A stretch of DNA of 64,000 bases. Origin: Hysterium pulicare CBS 123377 (taxonomy: Eukaryota; Ascomycota; Dothideomycetes; Hysteriales; Hysteriaceae). Below the pieces are notes generated by a model that saw nothing but the letters and a program-made list of their open reading frames with translations, made no database searches and was not told the origin of the DNA. Below are positions 31,786-42,727 of the stretch, piece after piece. The DNA is taken from assembly GCA_000467715.1 (NCBI GenBank), contig AJFK01000305.1, positions 169,723-233,722 on the forward strand, given 5' to 3'. The position numbers were made by a program, and so were the translations under genes. How positions within the stretch are numbered: the first letter of the stretch is position 1; each line of letters starts with the position of its first letter.

Positions 31786-33138
31786 CTAACTCTTAACCCC
31801 ATTCCCCTCCACCTCCTTCTTCACAACCCCCAACTCCGGTCCCCAAAACCCCTCGGCCTCCTTCTCATGATTCTCCCTCGCCAACTTCCTCCTCTTCGCC
31901 TTACTCTCCTCCAACACGCCATCCTTGCCCGCCCCCGCCAACGCATCTCTCTTCTGCGCCTTATTCAACTTGACCAAGTCCATTTTATCCGGATCGCGAC
32001 AACTGCGCAGTTTCTTCAATATAGCCTGCACTTCATCCTTCTCCTTCGTCTCCATCGCTTTCGTTTCTTCCGCCGTTGTAGGCACGAGACTACGGTGGGA
32101 GGAGAGCAGCGCCGCACATTCGCGGATCGTGGATAGGATTTTTGATTTGGAGATGCCGGAGGGAGTCGTGGGATCGTCTGGCGTGTCTGGGAACTTCGAC
32201 GATATGTAGAAGAGAGTGAGGACTTCGTCTGCGATCAGGTGCGCCGCGAGCCAGATCTGCGAGGGCGTGTAGAGGAAGTAGGCGTCGGTTAGGATGGCGG
32301 CTGTTTTGAGGATCGAGCTGGCTTTGGCGTAGGCGTCTATGACGCGCTTTTCGAGTTTCGGGACGGTCGTTGGGGAGGAGGGGGCTGCGCTGTTGGGTTT
32401 TAATGGTAGTTTTAACATCTCTTGCTGTATTTGCTCGGCTGTCCTCCCGGATGAAGGGAGAATGGGCGCATCGCCATGCGCCATGGCGTAGATTTCCATA
32501 TGCCCGCCTTTTAGGCCGCGAAATGGATGCCGTACGTCGAATGTGAAGCGCAGCGCTTGGGTTATGAGGTATTCGGGCGCGAGGACCTGATCGACGGTTG
32601 TATTGGGGAGTCCCGCAGCGTATTTCTCGGCGGTCAGATGGTGGCCTTCTGTTTTGTTGGCTACGAACATGGCGCTGCGGGAGACGAGCTGCGGTTCGTA
32701 GGTCATGGGGGAGTTGAAGAGGTAAAAGCGTTTTAGGTATTGGACTCCTGTGGCCTGACAATATCGAGTGGTGTCAGCGTATATGATTCTGTATTTAAGG
32801 GAAGATTGAAGGCGTACAATAACTTCAATGGGGAATTTGAAGAAATTCCCTAGATCAATGGCTCGTTCGCAGAAAGCATTCACGACTTTCTGTTCTTCCG
32901 CCACTGTGAGGCAATCCACCTCCTTCGGTAAAGGCGTAGAGGCCCCATTCTCGGCCCCACTACTGTTTGCACTCTCTTCCTTCTTTCGAGCTTCTCGTTG
33001 TCGCTTTACGGCCGCCTTAACTCTTTGCGCTGCTGTTGCATTCGTATTTGAGCGTAGTGACGCTAGATCGTCTGCTGTGTAGGACCACAGTCGGAATTGG
33101 GTAGACGAGCGGTATATTTCATCCTCCGTCAGCCGCAT
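31786..33138 (-). CDS. ccl1: Cyclin H homologue (Ccl1), TFIIH/CAK cyclin, 429 aa
   Basis: Exons 33138-32818 and 32754-31786. The 63-bp intron (32755-32817) is in frame and would otherwise insert 21 residues; removing it yields FKFPIEVIATGVQYLKRFYL, the cyclin-box core. The N-terminus MRLTEDEIYRSSTQFRLWSY is characteristic of cyclin H. The first cyclin fold covers roughly residues 75-200 and the second roughly 260-330 (AYAKASSILKTAAILTDAYF, then YTPSQIWLAAH). The C-terminal tail is basic and Lys-rich. Cyclin H pairs with the Cdk7/Kin28 kinase in TFIIK, phosphorylating the RNA polymerase II CTD and activating cell-cycle CDKs. It has a Ser/Ala-rich insert between Arg65 and the cyclin box. A (GTT)7 microsatellite lies just upstream of the start. 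Confidence 0.88.
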   Translation of the reverse strand: MRLTEDEIYRSSTQFRLWSYTADDLASLRSNTNATAAQRVKAAVKRQREARKKEESANSSGAENGASTPLPKEVDCLTVAEEQKVVNAFCERAIDLGNFFKFPIEVIVRLQSSLKYRIIYADTTRYCQATGVQYLKRFYLFNSPMTYEPQLVSRSAMFVANKTEGHHLTAEKYAAGLPNTTVDQVLAPEYLITQALRFTFDVRHPFRGLKGGHMEIYAMAHGDAPILPSSGRTAEQIQQEMLKLPLKPNSAAPSSPTTVPKLEKRVIDAYAKASSILKTAAILTDAYFLYTPSQIWLAAHLIADEVLTLFYISSKFPDTPDDPTTPSGISKSKILSTIRECAALLSSHRSLVPTTAEETKAMETKEKDEVQAILKKLRSCRDPDKMDLVKLNKAQKRDALAGAGKDGVLEESKAKRRKLARENHEKEAEGFWGPELGVVKKEVEGNGVKS

Positions 33139-34052
33139 TTTGAAGGGTTAATGTGAGTGGCATGGGTTGTTGTTGTTGTTGTTGTTGTAGTTGTCTTTCT
33201 TCTTGATGTAAGGCAAGGCCCGAAGCTTAGCCGAAGGCTTCGAGCCGCCGTCAAACCTAACCTTCTTAACGGAGACATGCACGAAGCATGAAAGATTTAT
33301 ATCAGCAAATCACAATTAGCTCCATCAATTCCTAGTAGGTAGCTCTATGGTGACATTATCTCCACCAAATCTATTATCGCCTAGTGACTAAGCGTACCCA
33401 GTAGCTCTTTTATGGAATAGCTATACAAAGTCCGTGCACGTTTTGGTCCAAAAGTAGTTAGACTCACTAGGTAGCTACATTCCCGAATCCCCTAAATGAT
33501 TCAACACCAAATAATTTTATCTTGACGTCCACGAATACGTTAGGTTTTTGGGGGCTACCTAGCCTCCTCAATACTCACGAGAACTCTGCATAACTACTGG
33601 AGTAGCTCAGATTTAGCTGCCGAGCCTATAGTCCACTGCTACCCTGTCATCAATCTTGTATTTGAGAGATCTACCGTTCCGTTCCCCTCAGTCGATCTCA
33701 AGCTAACATGGAAGCACCAAGAGAGAAAACCTGGCAAGTCTCTCCAACGAACAATATTACCCAAAGTCCGTCAGAAGCAGCTGAACGAGATGATCAGTGG
33801 AGTCCGTAACGAAAGCTCAAGCGGTTTCCCGTCCCTCGGTGATGACCTCCGTCGGACGTGTATGCGGGGAACTCAATAATGAAGCTACTCCGGAATTCAG
33901 AATTACTTGTACTACCACACTGTTTAAGCAATTGCTTTAAGGCGGACCTATGCTGTAGTCGTTCTTGCATTTGTACTCGGCCGAGAACATTACTTAATCT
34001 TCCTTCTTTCTCAATATTCTCATTCTTTGCTCCTTACTGTTTCACGTTGATT
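33139..34052. other. Intergenic divergent promoter region with (GTT)7 tract
   Basis: 914 bp between ccl1 and the permease gene. It contains a trinucleotide microsatellite and an imperfect inverted repeat near 33218-33245 (CCGAAGCTTAGCCGAAGGCTTCGAG). The open frame continuing upstream of the permease ATG from 33858 is Cys-rich and unlike the family, and was not included. Confidence 0.5.
33166..33186. repeat. (GTT)7 microsatellite in ccl1 5' region
   Basis: Seven perfect GTT units followed by GTA GTT GTC, about 30 bp upstream of the ccl1 start codon, so probably within its 5' UTR. Confidence 0.9.
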
Positions 34053-35739
34053 ATGGCCGCTATTCAGTCAACTTTCCCCACAAATAAGTCCTCGCCGGAT
34101 GTGAGCGAGAAAGACCTGGACCCTGTTGACCTTTCCGACGTGGAGAAAACCAGCACGCCGAGAGATGACCGAACAGAAATCCCAGCGGAGTTAGACAAGC
34201 GCATCACCCAAAAGTTCGACCGTCATATCCTACCATGGCTCTTTGGACTCTGGCTTCTAGCCTTCATTGATCGAAGCAACATCGGAAACGCACGAATCGA
34301 CGGATTGGCCGAGGATTTGAAGCTGGATTCGAACAAATTCAATATTGCCCTTGCCGTCTTCTATGTTCCCTACGTCTGCTACGATGTTCCCAGTAATCTG
34401 GTCCTCAAGTACTTCAAAGCTGGTTATTATTTGCCAGGCCTCCTCATTTGCTGGGGTATTGTTTCTCTCTGCATTGGTTTCGTGAAGAGTTATACGGGAC
34501 TACTCGTTGCCCGATTCTTCCTTGGACTGGCAGAAGGAGGATTGCTGGGAGGTATGATCGTATATCTGGCCATGTTTTATCGACGACATCAACTGCTTTA
34601 CCGGATCACGATGTTCTACTGTGCAGCGCCTCTCAGTGGAGCTTTTGGTGGATTACTAGCAACTGGGCTTGCGAAGATCAAGTCTGGTGGCTACGATGGT
34701 TGGGTTAGTGATTCATTTGATATTCTCTTCTTCACACTCCAAACCCAGTTCTATCAATCCCAATACCTCTACGTATGAAGCACCTTCCCATACTAATGAA
34801 CATCCAGCCCTTTATATTCTTCGTCGAAGGCGCCATCACTATACTTTACGGAGTCATAGCCATCTTCTTCCTCCCCCACACCCCCAGCGACGTCAACTTC
34901 CTAACAGAAGAAGAACACAATGGCGCACTGGCACGTATGAAACTCGATGCCCACGGCTCAACCGCCACCGGCGACGTCGAGCATGAGAAGTTCTCTTGGT
35001 ACTGGGTCCGCCGAGCGATTTTCAACGTCAACACTGTCCTTCTCTCACTAGACTTCTTCGCTATCATAACTCCCATCTACTCATTTTCACTATTTCTCCC
35101 TACTATTATCAAGACTCTAGGCTACTCGTCCGTCAAAGCGCAACTCCTAACCGTACCTCCTAATATATGCGCTTTCTGCACCGTGCTCATCACCGGTTGG
35201 GTTTCCGACAAGCTGAGAGTTCGGGGTCCGTTGATGATAGTGGGTGCCACTACTGCAATCATCGGCTATATAATGCAGATAGCTAGCGACCGACCCTTAA
35301 CCCGCTACGGAGGAACCTTCTTCGTCGCAGCCGGTATCTTCCCATGCGCTCCGCTGGTTATGGGCTGGTTAACAAACAATCTCGCACCGCATTATGTCCG
35401 AGCCACTGGAACCGGTTTCCAGGTTGGGTTTGCGAATCTAGCGGCTTTCATCGCTACGTTCACATACTTGCAGAAGGACGCGTAAGTTTTTTTGCCTTGT
35501 CACTCGTACCTGCGTTCTGCTAGACTGATACTGATTGAAACGCTAGACCTCGATATAAAACCGGCCATGCCATCAATCTCGGCATGCTTGCTTTTTCAGT
35601 CATTCTGACTGTCTTCAATATCCTATACTGTAAATGGGAAAACAAGAAACGTGCTACTGGACAGCGGGATCATCTTCTGAGTGAAGGAGACGAGGGAATG
35701 TTGGGGTATAGACATCCTCGTTTTGAGTACACCATCTAA
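34053..35739 (+). CDS. MFS transporter, anion:cation symporter family (Dal5/allantoate permease-like), 505 aa
   Basis: Exons 34053-34703, 34808-35481 and 35547-35739. Introns: GTTAGT donor with CTAAT branch, and GTAAGT donor with CTGAT branch. The hydrophilic N-tail of about 65 residues ends in the family hallmark DKRITQKFDRHILPWLFGLW, followed by FIDRSNIGNARIDGL after TM1. Twelve hydrophobic segments are visible, with RFFLGLAEGGLLGG (motif in TM4-5) and GWVSDKLRVRGP in the central loop region. Related fungal permeases import allantoate, nicotinate, vitamins or other organic anions at the plasma membrane. The exact substrate is unknown. The ATG at 34053 was chosen because sequence upstream is Cys-rich and unlike the family. 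Confidence 0.9.
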
Positions 35740-36148
35740 GAGTTTTCCTTCTCTTCTTGTTTCATTAAAATTACTCGGTAGAGGGTCGGTGTTTAGATGG
35801 CTGAGTCGCTCCGGCTTGAGGTTTCATATGGGATTCAATAAAGATATCCTGAGTTACCCTTCCTCCTTCCTGTAAATTCTTCGGATAGTGGATGAACGGT
35901 GTTTGGCAACTATGCTCGAGGTTTTCATATGGGGTTTCCCAAAAGATGTTCGACGTTATTCTCTTCCTTTTCCCAACACCCTCAAAGAATAGTTGGAAAC
36001 AATGTACTCGAATAGGACTGTTTCTGTTCTGAGTTTACGGAGAGCGTATACTTGATTAGCTTCATCACTTATCGCTTGCTAGCATCTCTTCAACCCATCC
36101 ATACAAATACGCACATTCCCCTCTCCTCTCAATCCCACTGCCTCATCA
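35740..36148. other. Intergenic between convergent genes, nothing recognised
   Basis: 409 bp of 3' UTR-like sequence between the permease and the PhyH-like gene. Confidence 0.5.
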
Positions 36149-37510
36149 TCACAACTTACTCTCACCTTTATAAGGAAAACTCGGCGGATCAAAATCCACA
36201 TCCTTCCTCGCCCAATCCATCAACCTCATGACGCCCTTTCGAGGAGACATGCCATCGACTAATTCAAAATCAGTACCTCTCGATATTCTAAGAGGTGAGC
36301 GAAGGACTTACCGTAGCCTATGAATGGTGGATGGGTGCTATAACCCATCATCCTGACAATTCTCTCCGGTATCTGGTCTAGTTTGCGGGGATCTACGGCT
36401 AGGATTTGATTTTCTATCGGCCGGATCTATGAGCGGTATTGATCAGCCTCTTTCAACTTTCTAAAAGCCACCGCTAGGATTGGCAAGCCATCGACTTGCA
36501 TTTTCCTTTCGATCCCGCGCTCCCCGAATACCTAGACCAAGGATTGACTTACGTAAGGCTGACAATACTGCACGGTCAAACTCCTTCTCGGCGTCTCACT
36601 CTCGTTCTTGCCGCCTCCATGCCACGTGGTGCCTAGAAAGTAAACCACGCTTCCGGCTGGACAGGTGGCGGAGAAGGTTTCCGAGCCTGAGGGGTCGGGG
36701 CGACGGCCGGACGGCCAGAGATGTGAGCCGGGGATTATGGCTGTGGCGCCGTTGTGGGGGATGAAGGGGTCGAGTGCTGGGTTTATCCGTTCAGCAGTTG
36801 GTTAGGGAATGGAGAAGAGGGGAGGAACAGATACCTATTATCACCGCCGTTCCCATAGGTGGCCTAGGACGCGGGATATGGCAGTATCCATCATCGTGAT
36901 GGAGTTCCTGTACCCTTTCAGCCACCAACCTCACATTATAAATCCTGAACTCACCTGTGCATCTTCCCCAGGATTAATCAAAATAGTATGGAAAGCATTA
37001 ATGTTGTAACCCTGGCTTAACAATCAGAAAGAACCTAAGACTTTGGCTGAGTAGGAAAGAGAAAGGAGTAACGCACCGGATCCAAAAACCAATCATTCAG
37101 CGCCATAACCCGATCCAGCAATACGAATTTATCAAACTTCCTCGTCCTAGAAATGCGATCTAATATCAACCATTCCATCCCCCAAATCCTAGGGACAACA
37201 AAAGCCGAGGAAATCGCAAAACTCACTTATCAAGCACCCCATAAATCCTCTCCGTCCTAACCCCCTCAAACACATTCCTCCCACCCCTCTCTACCTCCTC
37301 CCTCCCATCCTTCCTACTCAATCTCTCAATCTCCCGTTTCGCCTCCTCGGCCTCTTGCGCGCTGAAACAATCCTTCAAAATCACGTAGCCATTCTTTTCT
37401 ACGAATTCAATGTCGAGTCTGCTGATCTGGGAATCCGGTAGTTTTTTGCTTGCAAGGGGTCTCATGACTTTGTATGTGGTGTCTGGCTTCTGGGAATTTC
37501 TTGACGCCAT
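36149..37510 (-). CDS. Phytanoyl-CoA dioxygenase-like (PhyH) Fe(II)/2-oxoglutarate oxygenase, 310 aa, seven exons
   Basis: Exons 37510-37227, 37146-37077, 37011-36955, 36907-36835, 36776-36553, 36426-36312 and 36258-36149, all phase-consistent. The protein starts MASRNSQKPDTT and has the PhyH opening EFVEKNGYVILKDCFSAQEA. Substrate and metal segments are GYNINAFHTILINPGE, ELHHDDGYCHIPRP (proximal His and Asp), FIPHNGATAIIPGSHLW, and TTWHGGGKNESETPRRSLTV (distal His and the 2-oxoglutarate Arg). It should hydroxylate an unidentified substrate. Related fungal enzymes act in fatty-acid alpha-oxidation or in meroterpenoid and toxin biosynthesis. No PTS1 signal (it ends ESKL, which is only distantly like SKL), so a peroxisomal location is not certain. 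Six introns in 1.36 kb is dense for this window. Confidence 0.88.
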
Positions 37511-38532
37511 GGTTGGATGGGGAAATGGATGAAGCTAGGATTGGGAGTTGTAAGATGATGAGTTGAATTGAATTAAATTAAATTGATATGGAAGGGAAGG
37601 GAAGGGAGTGCGATACAATCATCTATATCCATCGGGAGTATAGTATGTAGTGAACTTTACCTACTTACGTTTGGAAGCTTGTGTTGCCTCGGTTCAAGCT
37701 ACAGCTCTTAGCGGGGACTTTGCAGCGTTGGTCTTAGCTTCTGGCAATGACCTCTACACCTGCACCATTACCTAGCAGAAACCCTCTATATCTCTACCTA
37801 GGTATCCTTCATTCATCCAAATAAACAGTAAGTAATCTTGCTACTACACCAAGCACTGGCCTATTGCTAGAGACAACAAGTACGTGGAACTTCATCTGCG
37901 TAACCGCGTGGTTTGTTTGCCTGTATAAACTATGAGTTGTCCTGCAAAATATCACGTATAATAGCTTAAGAATGTCTATTTAGATGTCAGGAAAGTAAGA
38001 CCTCATATCTCCTCGGAAACCATCGAACTCTTATCTGCGTGCAAAGCCACAGTGCATACGCCAATCACATTTCAGCGACGCCCGGCGGCAGAGCGGCGAC
38101 CAACAACGAACCAGCAACCTCCACTGCCTTGCTGCGTGGATTCGGTCAGCCTTTCATGCACATGAACCAACTACAGCGCATGCCTTGCGACGGGAGCGGT
38201 GCTTCAGCCCCTCAGCTGAATCGACACGTTCAACCGCCTTGACTCGACCCAAATACCTCATCTTCAGCACAAGAACATCACAGGGAGTGTCATAATTCGT
38301 CGTTCCCAGAGGACAAGTCTGCGCTTACCGCCTTCGTTTCTACCAGCCGGCAAAGTCGATGTAGCGTCTGTACAAGGCGTTAAATCAAGGTGCCATCCTT
38401 GAGATTACCTGGTCTTGGGCGGCTTTGGAAGTCTGTTCGAAGTCTGTTGGAAGTCCACAGTACTGCGAATAATCACACCCGTTGTGGTCCTCTCCACTTA
38501 CGAAGTACAGCAGCAGCAGCCGCCCTCCTGCT
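37511..38532. other. Intergenic upstream of NLR-like gene
   Basis: 1 kb between divergent PhyH-like and NLR-like genes. A 67-codon ORF at 38039-38242 has no recognisable content. A short CAG/CAGC run at 38506-38520 lies just before the NLR start. No SNARE-like gene is present here. Confidence 0.5.
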
Positions 38533-41500
38533 ATGCCTGCTAATGATCTCCGCCTGCTTGCCCTTGATGGCGGTGGTGTTCGTGGCCTGTCCGCACTGAT
38601 GATCCTCCAGCGGCTCATGGAGGCGGTCAATCCAGACTCGCCGCCGAAGCCATGCGACTACTTTGACATGATCGGTGGGACGAGTACTGGCGGGTGGGTT
38701 GCTGTACATGCTGGCTATAGATACATGTGCTAATCGATCAGGCTCATCGCGATCATGCTCGGCCGGCTGAAGATGAGCATTGACGAGAGTATCGACGCAT
38801 ACTTGTCGCTTTCAGACCGGATATTTGAGAAGAAGAGCCGTCGCGTGACGGTCAAGGGGAACATCCAGGGGAGATTCGATTCGGAGGAGCTGGCGCGAGC
38901 TGTGAGGGACATCGTTAGACAGCAAGGGCTGCCGAAGGATTCGCTTCTGAAAGACGCACCAGATGCAGCGTGCAAAGTGTAAGTTCACCTTAGAGCCCCC
39001 TGGAAGTGCAAGCTGATCGCTGCTCTAGGTTCGTGTGTGCGACGAGCAAGCAAATCAGTCGGACCGTTTGCCTTACGAGCTACAGATCACCGCGCGGAAA
39101 CAACGACCTTCTAAACAGCGTGAAGATCTGGGAAGCCTGCCGGGCCACTTCGGCAGCATCATCCTTCTTCGACCCTGTCTCTATCGGGCGGTATAACGAG
39201 GAGTTCGTTGACGGCGCCACGGGAGCGAACAACCCGGTGGGGCAGCTGTGGAACCAGGCGCAGGCGATGTGGGGACCAGAGCCTCTAGAGACCCGGGTCA
39301 AGTGCCTGGTTTCGATCGGGACTGGCGTTTCTTCGCTGAAGCCGTTCAAGGATGACGTGTTGCACATTCACCAGACACTGGCTGCTATAGCCACCGAGAC
39401 GGAGGAGACAGCAGAGAGGTTCCGGCAAGATAAGTCGTTGCTCGACAACACCGGACGGTACTACCGGTTTAATGTAGCTCGCGGGCTAGAGGACATTGGG
39501 CTCGAAGAGTCAAAGAAGAGCAAAGAAATCGCTGCGGCGACTCGACTGTATATCGGATCGCAGGAATTGTTCAAGCAGATGCAGGCATGTGCAGACAACT
39601 TGGCGGAAAGAGCATGTCAGACACACTACCTTTATGGCACGTTGGTGTAGCTAAACTGTGTATAGACTTTGGCCAATATCAGGTGGCTTTTAACCTCGAA
39701 GGTGTTCCAAAAGTGAGCAAATTCGTGGATCGACCAGCTGAGATGGTAAAGCTCGAACGAGTCCTCCTGCCTCGTCAGCAGAAACGTCGACAGAAGATTT
39801 ATGTACTCCACGGCCTTGGCGGAATAGGCAAGACGCAACTGGCGGTTGAATTCGCGCGGCGACACCATCGCAGATTCAGCTGTGTGTTTTGGCTGGATGG
39901 GAGAAGCAAGGACACCCTTAAACGAAGCATTGCAAGCTGTGCAAGCAAGATTCCTCAGGGCCAGATCCCCGATGCAAGCAGGGAATACGCCGCGGATGGT
40001 AGCACTGGTGTCGATGCGGTCGTAAAAGATGTAATGAATTGGCTTGCGCAACCGGATAATACCTCCTGGCTGCTTATCTTTGATAACGTCGACCGCGACT
40101 TTAATGCCTACGGTGGGGATCCCGATGCATACGATGCGAAGCGCTACCTCTCAGGCGCCGATCATGGATCCGTCTTAATCACAAGTCGACTAGCTAAGCT
40201 AGAGCAGCTAGGGGACTCTCAGCAGTTGCGGAAGGTTGACAAAGACCAGGGCCTAGCCATCTTTAAGATTTGGTATAAAAGGAAGTACGGTAAGGCTTTA
40301 ACATGGTATAAATGCTAATATAAGTTAGTAAAAGCTGACAAGATAATTATAGATATCGCGGAAAGTGAGCGCCTGCTCGAGCAGCTAGATGGTCTACCAC
40401 TGGCAATTGCACAGGCAGGTGCATATCTTCAGGAGAGCGGAGTTGGACTTAGCACCTACCTTAGGTTATATGAGCAACAATGGGATGAGCTCATGGAGTC
40501 ACACAATGAGGCTGACACGCCGCTCCAAGATTACCCCGATCGCAGTGTATGGACGACTTGGGCTATCTCTTACAAGGCTATGCAGGAGAAACACCAAGCC
40601 ACGGCTAACTTACTCCTTCTATGGTCGTTTCTCGACAACAAAGATCTGTGGTATGGTTTATTCGCAGAAGCATGTCAATATTCTACAACAGTTGCGAGAC
40701 GCTTGTCGGAATGGATTGGAAACATCGCAGGAAGTGAGATAGAGTTCAACAAGGCGATGCAGCTTCTACGTAACTACTCCTTAATAGAGGAAGTTGAAGA
40801 GCTGTCAAGCTATGCTACTCACCCAGTTGTCCACCGGTGGGCATACCACTACCAAGGCAAAAGATTTGAACCGGTGCTAGCTCAACTAGCGGTGCTTACA
40901 GTTGCATGGGCTTTGCCTGACGACTTAGCCTTAGACTACTCGACCATGCAACGTCGACTTCTCCCTCATGCCCAGGCGTGCTCTCCATGGGTGTTAGTAG
41001 GCCAGACAGCGCGAAGTTATACAAATCACAGCTGGGAAGGCACGGACTTTGACGAGCTTGAGAAGGAAAAGATACTTGGTGCTATTGGCCGGCTTGGCAA
41101 CCTCTTCCAAAATTCTAGCAAGCTGGCTGAGGCAGAGAAGATGTACGAACGGATATTGCAAGGGTACGAGGCACTCGGTCTTGAGCACACGTCGACGGCG
41201 ATACTCGTCACGGTCAATAACTTAGGCAATCTCTACGCAGACCAAGGCAAGCTAGCTGAGGCAGAGAAATTGTACAAGCGGGCATTGCAAGGGAAGGAGG
41301 AGGCACTTGGTCCCAAACATATATCAACACTCGACACAGTCAACAACCTAGGCGGTCTCTACAGGAAGCAAGGCAAGCTAGCTGAGGCAGAGAAGATGCA
41401 CAAGCGGGCATTGCAAGGGTACGAAGAGGCACTTGGTCCTGAACATGTATCAATACTCCGGACAGTCCATAACATAGGCACTCTCTATGCAGCCCAAGGT

Positions 41501-41929
41501 AAGCTGGCTGAGGCAGAGAAATTGTACAAGCGGGCGATGCAAGGGTACGAAGAGGCACTCGGCCTTGTAAACGTAGAAACATATATGCCAGCGCTCAACA
41601 CAATGAAGAACATGGGCATTCTCTACGCGCGGCAAGGGGAGTTTGCCAAGGCTCAAAAGATGTTCTCAAGAGTTCTTCTCGGCTCTCAGGCTGTTTTTGG
41701 ACCCTCTAGTAATAGATGCCAAGAATTTGAAGCCGCCATAGACACTCTAAAAGCTATTCAAGGTAAGATCTTAGGAGATATTCAATATGTTTATTACTAG
41801 CTAACAATTCTTTAAGGTATAGACAATAGTTCAGACACGCCGGTAGAAACTGAGACACCTGAGACTGCAGAAATCAAGGGCAAGAAGTCGAAATCTGTAC
41901 GTAGATTGATACATAAGCTTTTTCGGTAA
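38533..41929 (+). CDS. NLR-like protein: patatin phospholipase, NB-ARC, TPR repeats, 1043 aa
   Basis: Exons 38533-38693, 38742-38978, 39029-39615, 39666-40289, 40353-41762 and 41817-41929. The patatin domain (residues ~5-300) has the oxyanion motif LDGGGVRG, the nucleophile elbow GGTSTGG and the catalytic Asp in FVDGATG. The NB-ARC (residues ~335-710) has the P-loop GLGGIGKTQ, Walker B LLIFDNVD, GSVLITSR, GLPLAIAQAG and a VHRW motif in the MHD position. At least four kinesin-light-chain-type TPRs follow (~780-960), and a short basic tail ends KSVRRLIHKLFR. Intron 3 (39616-39665) is inferred from its 50-bp size, CTAAAC branch and phase. Neurospora PLP-1 has the same architecture and triggers regulated cell death in allorecognition. 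A non-self or surveillance role here is inference. Confidence 0.9.
41118..41624 (+). repeat. Tandem 126-bp TPR-encoding repeats
   Basis: GCAAGCTAGCTGAGGCAGAG and close variants recur at 41118, 41247, 41373 and 41499, spaced 129, 126 and 126 bp. Each unit is one 42-residue TPR (GKLAEAEKLYKRALQGYEEA type). The nucleotide identity between units is very high compared with the protein family's normal divergence, and a fifth, diverged unit follows. Confidence 0.9.
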
Positions 41930-42727
41930 TTACCGACAAGGCACTTTCTTAGGAATGTGTTATATCTAGACTTTTAGCGGCTCTAGAGATAATATCAAGC
42001 CCTTAATATACTCTACTGTAAATTCAAAGCGGATAAAAAATTTGGAGAGCTTCCAGCATCTTATAACCGCCAGGGTATCCTGCTCGAATCTAGAACCAAT
42101 AAAGCCCACGAGATCATCGGGCGATTTAATACGAGACTCATAGGGACGGAAACAATGTCGATAAGCGCAGCCCAATCCATCCCATTCTCCCGTCACGGAT
42201 TCCACGCAAGTCTAGTAGACGTCCTCCAAGCCTTCCTACATTCGCAAAGCTCCCCCCAAAATCCCGCGGTATATTTAGAAGCTATTGAAAGAGGAAAACT
42301 ATCGAACTCTCCAACTCTCCAAAGAAATGAGCTCTGGTCAATGTCGTTACCGTAGATCTGGCCGTTTTACGGAGCAAGGGGTCATCTTTTTGTTGGCTAC
42401 CCTCCAAATTTAGTGGTAATGACGGATTCGGCGTTGAATGAAGGGAGGGCTGGGCAGGGAAGTGCTTGATCCGTTGAATAGATGTCGAATGTGGTTAGTG
42501 GCTTGCGGATAAGGCAAAGGGGATACAGGAGGGCATAGATACATTAACTCGGCGAAAGACTAAAACCACATCACAGGCCGCCCGCCGTAGCCACATGCAA
42601 CTCCTGACACGAAGCTCTCACTCCTAGAAAAATCTACTGGTCTAGACATCTCATCTACAGTCACTAACCAACATATCCAACACTGCATATCCCAACAATT
42701 TCCACAAGTCATAGACACTATCTAAGT
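41930..42727. other. Intergenic between convergent genes, nothing recognised
   Basis: 798 bp downstream of the NLR-like gene, partly AT-rich. The ORFs at 41966-42205 (minus) and 42155-42355 (plus) overlap each other and show no known domain; they could be debris of a repeat. Confidence 0.4.

Noticed and set aside
33858-34052. In-frame upstream extension of the permease
   Set aside because: Cys-rich and unlike the hydrophilic N-tails of the family; the ATG at 34053 gives the expected start.
39643-39682. 38-40-bp intron (GTGTAG...ATATCAG) as the patatin/NB-ARC junction
   Set aside because: Too short for fungal splicing; the 50-bp intron 39616-39665 has a branch point, fits phase and restores FGQYQVAFNLEGVP.
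42155-42355. 66-codon ORF downstream of the NLR-like gene
   Set aside because: No homology recognised, overlaps an opposite-strand ORF, AT-rich flank.
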